Part shown: piece after piece, positions 4,336 to 8,668 of the stretch
Layout: each line of letters begins with the position of its first letter
How positions within the stretch are numbered: position 1 is the stretch's first letter
Source: Schlesneria sp.
GTDB lineage: Bacteria > Planctomycetota > Planctomycetia > Planctomycetales > Planctomycetaceae
NCBI GenBank assembly: GCA_025353525.1
Contig: JANXOO010001357.1
Coordinates: 1-8,668 of the forward strand
Length of the DNA stretch: 8,668 bases
Direction of reading: 5' to 3'
Notes under the pieces: generated by a model
What the model was told of the DNA's origin: nothing
Database searches by the model: none
The model's input: the letters and a program-made list of their open reading frames with translations, nothing else
Position numbers and translations under genes: made by a program

Positions 4336-6531
4336 GTGCCAACAACGACATCACAACTTGCCGACGAAGATTGGCGGCAACTTGAAGCCGCGATTGAGGC
4401 ATTCGTCATGGCGTGGAATGAATCGTCATCGCCGCCAGCGATTGCCGAATACCTCGACACATGTGAATCACGGCTGCGGTCGCCGTTGTCGGTGGAACTG
4501 GTCAAAACCGATCTTGAACAGCGATGGCAACGTGGCCTTCGACGAATGATCGAAGATTACGCAGTAGATATTCCGGAACTTGCCAACCATATTACTCCGC
4601 AATTGATTCTCGAAGAATTCCACGCCCGTAAACTTGCAGGAGACATCGTCGCTCCGAATGAGTACTACAACCGATTCCCCGATTTCGCCAGGTCGCTCGA
4701 ACAGTTGATGGGCGTCGATCCAATGTTGACATCGACGACAGCCGGCGGACAATCAGGGCGTGAAATCGATCTTCAGCCGGGCGACTCGATCGACGATTTT
4801 GACCTGTTGCTGGTACTTGGCAAAGGTGCGTTCGCAACGGTCTTTCTGGCGCGACAGCGGTCGATGCAGCGGATCGTTGCGGTCAAGATCTCGGCCGACA
4901 AGGGGGATGAACCACAAACGCTGGCGCAACTCGATCACGACAACATTGTGCGAGTCTACGACCAGCAATCGATCCCGGGTCGCGGCTTGCGGTTGCTTTA
5001 TATGCAGTATTCTTCGGGAGGAACGCTATCCAGTGTTCTCGAATCGCTGAAAGATTCCGACCACAAGAACTGGAACGGCCGACTGTTCTTGCGGGCGATC
5101 GACCGACAGCTTGATGCACGAGGCGAATCGCCGCCCGGTGAGTCGTCCGTCCGTCGCAAGCTTGCGGAAATGTCCTGGCCGATGGTCGTTTGCTGGCTCG
5201 GATCCCGACTGAGTCGCGCGCTGGACTATGCTCATCGGCAAGGGGTACTCCATCGGGACCTGAAACCGGCGAATGTGTTGCTGACATCCGAGGGAGTTCC
5301 CAGGCTTGCCGATTTTAACATCAGCTTCAGCGCAAAGATTGAAGGGGCCTCACCTGTCGCCTACTTTGGGGGGAGTCTCGCTTACATGTCGCCGGAACAA
5401 CTGGAAGCCTGCAATCCTCGTCACGAGCGAACGGCGGATAGCCTCGACGGACGCAGCGATCTTTACTCGTTGGGAGTACTGATCCGGGAATTGCTGACGG
5501 GCGAACTGCCGTTTCCCGAGGATCTGGACCCGACCGGACAGCACCCGTTGCTGAAACGAATGACGGAACGGCGCAAACGCGGCCCAGGGACACTGTCACC
5601 GATTTCGTCTCGCGAGGGGCAGGGGCTGAACAGCGTTCTGATGCGTTGTCTCGAACCGCTTCCTGATGATCGCTTTTTGACGGGACTCGACCTGGCTCGG
5701 GAACTGGAACTCTGTCTTCAGCCCGCCGCGAAAGAATTACTTGGCACAAAGTCGAAAGGTTGGAGATACCGAGCGAGGCAATTTCCGCTGGTAACAGTCA
5801 CGACGATCACGCTGATTCCTAATATCGTCGCCGCCGTATTCAATTTTTTGTACAACCACAGCGAGATCGTCGAGCACTTTCCCGCTCTGGAACCGACGTT
5901 TATGCGCATCCAGACGATCATCAACCTGATTGCATTCCCCACGGGGATCATGAGTGCCCGTTGGTTGGCGGGTTCCGTCGCAAAAGCAACCCGGATCGAC
6001 CCAATGAATCAGCTCTCCTCCACCGAATTGGCGGACCAACGACGACGCTGCCTCGAACTTGGAAACGTTGCGGCCATGGTCGGACTGACACTGTGGCTGA
6101 TTGCCGCTCCGGCATACCCGATTGCACTTCATTTGATCGTCGGCCAGGTTCCCATCGACCTGTACATCCATTTCGTCGCTTCGCTGGCGATCTGTGGGTT
6201 AATCGCTGCAGCGTTTCCCTTTTTCGGAGTGACTTTGGTCGCCGTCCGGTGCTTCTATCCGACACTCGTTGAATGGAACTCCATGTCGAACCAGGATCGT
6301 GGCTATTTGCAGAGGCTCGCACGTCAAACCTGGATGTACCTGGCTCTTGCGGCATCCGTACCAATGGTGGCGATTGCGATTCTCGTGATTGATGAACCCG
6401 ACAAACGAATTGCACTCGGGATCCTCGCGGCCGGGGGCGTGTTCGGATACGCTATTGCCATTTCAGCGTTTCGCATCGTCCAGTCGGATATTGTTACGTT
6501 GATCAAAGCCATCTGGGCCGACGAACACTGA
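4336..6531 (+). CDS. Membrane Ser/Thr protein kinase (PknB-like) with planctomycete N-terminal domain
   Basis: This 731-residue protein has three parts. Residues 1-130 form a helical region typical of planctomycete kinases, with two similar segments (DLEQRWQRG...EDYAVDIPEL at 59-82 and LEEFHARKLAGD...YYNRFPDF at 92-117). Residues about 155-460 are a Hanks-type kinase domain: glycine loop GKGAFATVF (162-170), VAVK with Lys184, likely alphaC Glu192, HRDLKPAN (306-313) with Asp308 and Asn313, DFN at 326-328 in place of DFG, SPE (352-354) and DGRSDLYSLG (371-380) of subdomain IX. The key catalytic residues are present, so activity is likely. Residues about 484-713 hold roughly six hydrophobic helices joined by short outer loops; no PASTA or other sensor domain is seen. 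The GTG start at 4336 is uncertain because its ribosome binding site is weak; the next candidate, ATG at 4408, would trim 24 residues. The gene diverges from the ECF sigma gene, its likely partner. Confidence 0.88.
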   Translation: MPTTTSQLADEDWRQLEAAIEAFVMAWNESSSPPAIAEYLDTCESRLRSPLSVELVKTDLEQRWQRGLRRMIEDYAVDIPELANHITPQLILEEFHARKLAGDIVAPNEYYNRFPDFARSLEQLMGVDPMLTSTTAGGQSGREIDLQPGDSIDDFDLLLVLGKGAFATVFLARQRSMQRIVAVKISADKGDEPQTLAQLDHDNIVRVYDQQSIPGRGLRLLYMQYSSGGTLSSVLESLKDSDHKNWNGRLFLRAIDRQLDARGESPPGESSVRRKLAEMSWPMVVCWLGSRLSRALDYAHRQGVLHRDLKPANVLLTSEGVPRLADFNISFSAKIEGASPVAYFGGSLAYMSPEQLEACNPRHERTADSLDGRSDLYSLGVLIRELLTGELPFPEDLDPTGQHPLLKRMTERRKRGPGTLSPISSREGQGLNSVLMRCLEPLPDDRFLTGLDLARELELCLQPAAKELLGTKSKGWRYRARQFPLVTVTTITLIPNIVAAVFNFLYNHSEIVEHFPALEPTFMRIQTIINLIAFPTGIMSARWLAGSVAKATRIDPMNQLSSTELADQRRRCLELGNVAAMVGLTLWLIAAPAYPIALHLIVGQVPIDLYIHFVASLAICGLIAAAFPFFGVTLVAVRCFYPTLVEWNSMSNQDRGYLQRLARQTWMYLALAASVPMVAIAILVIDEPDKRIALGILAAGGVFGYAIAISAFRIVQSDIVTLIKAIWADEH

Positions 6532-6623
6532 AGGCTCGCGTCGCAGCGATCATTTCAAAGTCAGATCGACTGTTCAGCGACAATTATCCCTCCCCGTGAA
6601 TTCGGAAGATGGCAGCAGCAGCC
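6532..6623. other. Convergent gap between kinase and glycoside hydrolase genes
   Basis: These 92 bases separate two convergent stop codons. A transcription terminator would be expected, but I find only short imperfect stems (for example TCGC/GCGA near 6540-6552) and no T-tract, so none is called. Confidence 0.4.
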
Positions 6624-8668
6624 TCAGGAAATCACGATTTTAGAGGAAACTGCTACGGTCAGCGAACCGTCAGTCACCTTCAGGGTGTACGTGCCAGCCT
6701 TTGTGAATTTCAGCGCCGCAAACGTGGCAACGCCTTTAACGGCGTTGACCGTGATACTTGTACCGACGGACAATGCCCCTCCGGCAGGTGCCGAAGCGAG
6801 GGTCAAGACCACAGCCGAATTGTCGCTGATGACAATGTTTCCGTAGGCGTCTTCAATGGCCACAGTCACTGCTGACGCCAGTCCGGATACCAAACTGCCG
6901 GTGCCCGGCGCTGCGGTGAAAACCAGCTTGCTGGCGGAAGCCGGATTGATTGTGATGTTTCCTGTCACTGCGCTCGTTAGTAGTCCGTCAGTGGCTTTGA
7001 GTGTGTAAACGCCCGCCGCATTGATGATGAGGCTGTTGAACGTTGCGACTCCCGCGGCCGAAGCAATAGTGGCCGTTGTCAATCCGTTCGAAAATTTGCC
7101 AGTGGCCAGCGTCAATGTCACGCTGGACGCTGCTGTCACGAGATTGCCGAATCGGTCCTTGACGGCGACTTTGACCGCAGTCAGGGCAATTCCCGCAACA
7201 GATGTCGATGGGAATGACAGGATCACAAGTTGTGAAGCGCTCGCTGGATTGACGGAAATATTTCCGGTAACGACACGCGTCAGGGCACTGTTGGAATCCG
7301 AAACGTTGAATGTGTAGACACCTGCTGTGTTCAGCGTCAGCTTATTGAAGCTGGCCACTCCGGAGACGGCAACTGCAGAAAGCGTGCTGCCGGACGCAAA
7401 GACGCCGGGACCGGTGGAGATTGAAAGCGACACGGTCGAAGTGTCGGTTGTCACGATGTTCCCATACTGATCCTCGATCGACGCTTTGAGCGCCACAGAA
7501 AGTATTGCTCCTGCGATACCTGTCGTCGGGGCTTGTGAAATGACAACCTTGCCAGCTTTGGCGGGACTGATGATCAGACTTCTGGTCGCCATAGCCAGTG
7601 TTCCGGCACTGGCCACCCAGGTATATGTGCCGGATTTGGTGAAGATCAGATTACTGATATTGAATGAAGCGACTCCATTCGATGCGGTGGCCGTATAGGT
7701 GCTGGTTCCCACCGTCAACGTGACCTTCGAATGATCTGTTGTGATCACACTTCCGCCAGGGGTCTCGACAGCGACTTTGATCGTTGCATTCAGAGCGGTT
7801 CCTGCGGTACCTGATGTCGGTGGTGCCTGAGTAAATACCAGCTTGTTTGTGGCGGGGGCAAGGTCAAGCACCGTCATCGAGTAGGCTGGAAACACATACT
7901 TGAACGCGCCGTTGGATATCGGCAAGGTCGTCGACGTGACGCTTAAAGCGGACGAGCCATCGGTCGTCAGACTTTGAGCGTGATCCTGGACCTGGCCATA
8001 CTGCCAAACTTGCGCTGCACCGCTCGCCTGGAAACCCGTCAGGCTGAATTGATCGGTTAACGCGGCAACGGGATTCTTGTTAATGGCGAGGATTTCCAGG
8101 TGACCATTCGGTTCCTTGACCGCGTAGACAGCCAAGCCGTTATAGTTGCTGTTGGCGGAAACAACCTGGGCACCGGACTGAACGATCTTTGACGCCAGTT
8201 GCTCAGCATAGTAGCCGGGATAGCCCACGTAGGGGCCGGTGGAAGGTGGCAAGTTTGTGTTCGGATCTCCCAGCAATCCGTAGTCGCCGCCCTTGCGCCA
8301 ACCGTACAACGTATTGGAGTTGTTTTGGCCGGTGTCCCAGCCGTTTCTGAGGTCCCAGACGTATGCACCTGTGTATCCGCTATTGAGCAGACTGCCGATC
8401 GAATCAGCGACGAACAGCCCATTCACGAGACTTGTCGACTGCTTTCCAGGGTTTGTGTAAACCGAGTTGAATTCGGTGGCCATGATTTGCACGCTCGAAC
8501 CGGAGTTGCCCAGAGTCTGCTGGAGCAACGACGTGTAATCCGTGTGCCGCGTCGACCAGTCCAGAATGCTGGCGGGATTGGAGACGGTATTCAGCAAAAG
8601 GTTGGAATCGCTTTCGGCTCCTGGACCTTGCAAGAAGCTGTGGTCCGAGATGAAGCCCGGGACAAACC
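6624..8668 (-). CDS. C-terminal part of a secreted glycoside hydrolase-like protein with four Ig-like repeats (partial, 5' end outside window)
   Basis: The frame is open to the window edge, so the true start lies beyond 8668; the TTG at 8633 is not a likely start because ISDHSF-type sequence continues upstream of it. Counting residues from 8633, 1-155 look like the end of a (beta/alpha)8 barrel of a clan GH-A-type glycosidase, with a likely catalytic nucleophile Glu54 in MATEFNSVY and the following AYVWDLRNGW (90-99). Residues about 164-258 look like the beta-sandwich that follows such barrels (VYAVKEPNGHLEILAINKNP). From 261 to the end four Ig-like repeats follow. Alpha-L-arabinofuranosidase-like enzymes (GH51 or related) are the closest resemblance I can offer. 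The substrate is probably a polysaccharide, but neither family nor substrate is certain. The chain ends directly after the last repeat (KIVIS), without a visible sorting signal or membrane anchor. It is convergent with the kinase gene, and no functional link is evident. Confidence 0.75.
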   Translation of the reverse strand, partial: FVPGFISDHSFLQGPGAESDSNLLLNTVSNPASILDWSTRHTDYTSLLQQTLGNSGSSVQIMATEFNSVYTNPGKQSTSLVNGLFVADSIGSLLNSGYTGAYVWDLRNGWDTGQNNSNTLYGWRKGGDYGLLGDPNTNLPPSTGPYVGYPGYYAEQLASKIVQSGAQVVSANSNYNGLAVYAVKEPNGHLEILAINKNPVAALTDQFSLTGFQASGAAQVWQYGQVQDHAQSLTTDGSSALSVTSTTLPISNGAFKYVFPAYSMTVLDLAPATNKLVFTQAPPTSGTAGTALNATIKVAVETPGGSVITTDHSKVTLTVGTSTYTATASNGVASFNISNLIFTKSGTYTWVASAGTLAMATRSLIISPAKAGKVVISQAPTTGIAGAILSVALKASIEDQYGNIVTTDTSTVSLSISTGPGVFASGSTLSAVAVSGVASFNKLTLNTAGVYTFNVSDSNSALTRVVTGNISVNPASASQLVILSFPSTSVAGIALTAVKVAVKDRFGNLVTAASSVTLTLATGKFSNGLTTATIASAAGVATFNSLIINAAGVYTLKATDGLLTSAVTGNITINPASASKLVFTAAPGTGSLVSGLASAVTVAIEDAYGNIVISDNSAVVLTLASAPAGGALSVGTSITVNAVKGVATFAALKFTKAGTYTLKVTDGSLTVAVSSKIVIS
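6627..7853 (-). repeat. Four tandem Ig-like protein repeats within the glycoside hydrolase-like gene
   Basis: The units are encoded at 7853-7560, 7559-7245, 7244-6942 and 6941-6627 (98, 105, 101 and 105 residues). Each has the order KLVFxxxP, xAG (or an equivalent), xVKVAVED-xxGNxV, a Ser/Thr-rich strand ending in LTL or LSI, GVASFN or GVATF, then AGxYTxxxxD. Units 2, 3 and 4 share the junction NPASAS or similar, while unit 1 has diverged more (ETPGG instead of DxxGN). The pattern resembles invasin/Big-like beta-sandwich repeats that extend adhesins and secreted enzymes. DNA identity between units is low, so the array is old rather than a recent slippage product. Confidence 0.8.

Noticed and set aside
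5327..5749. 140-codon minus-strand open frame inside the kinase gene
   Set aside because: It is antisense to the conserved kinase core, rich in Arg/Ser/Pro as expected for a shadow frame, and has no motif.

Overview
The window looks like chromosomal DNA of a planctomycete, from a lineage with moderate G+C. No marker gene proves this. The inference rests on the combination of gene types: a planctomycete-style ECF sigma factor beside a large membrane Ser/Thr kinase, a Tat-exported sugar isomerase/epimerase-like TIM-barrel protein, a one-helix Flp/prepilin-like protein starting with an ESG-like 'DEAGF' motif, and a very large secreted repeat protein. I see no tRNA, rRNA, transposon, CRISPR array or phage gene.

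Layout, left to right. (1) 97-378, minus strand: a 93-residue prepilin-like protein with a GTG start and a good ribosome binding site. (2) 379-877: a gene-free divergent region of 499 bases with a weak sigma-54-like site, two small inverted repeats and a 20-bp-period direct repeat. (3) 878-1723, plus strand: a Tat-signal xylose-isomerase-like TIM-barrel protein. (4) 1724-1861: a gap with a terminator-like hairpin and a 15-bp tandem repeat. (5) 1862-3487, plus strand: a lipoprotein of the lecithin:cholesterol acyltransferase (LCAT) alpha/beta-hydrolase family with a complete apparent Ser/Asp/His triad. (6) 3575-4171, minus strand: an ECF sigma factor, convergent with the LCAT gene. (7) 4336-6531, plus strand: a Ser/Thr kinase with about six C-terminal membrane helices, divergent from the sigma gene across 164 bases. 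(8) 6624-8668, minus strand, running off the right edge: the C-terminal part of a secreted glycoside-hydrolase-like protein ending in four Ig-like repeats of about 100 residues.

How the genes may work together. The only strong functional pairing is the sigma factor and the kinase, which share a divergent promoter region. Association of ECF sigma factors with Ser/Thr kinases is established in Planctomycetes. That this kinase controls this sigma factor is inference. The isomerase, the LCAT-like lipoprotein and the glycoside hydrolase are all predicted to be exported, and could act on carbohydrates or lipids in the envelope or outside the cell. Nothing in the sequence links them into one pathway. 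I do not see a clear, wholly new multigene system. The most unusual objects are the kinase (DFN instead of DFG, a compressed beta3-alphaC stretch, a catalytic-domain insert and no extracellular sensor) and the bacterial LCAT-like lipoprotein.
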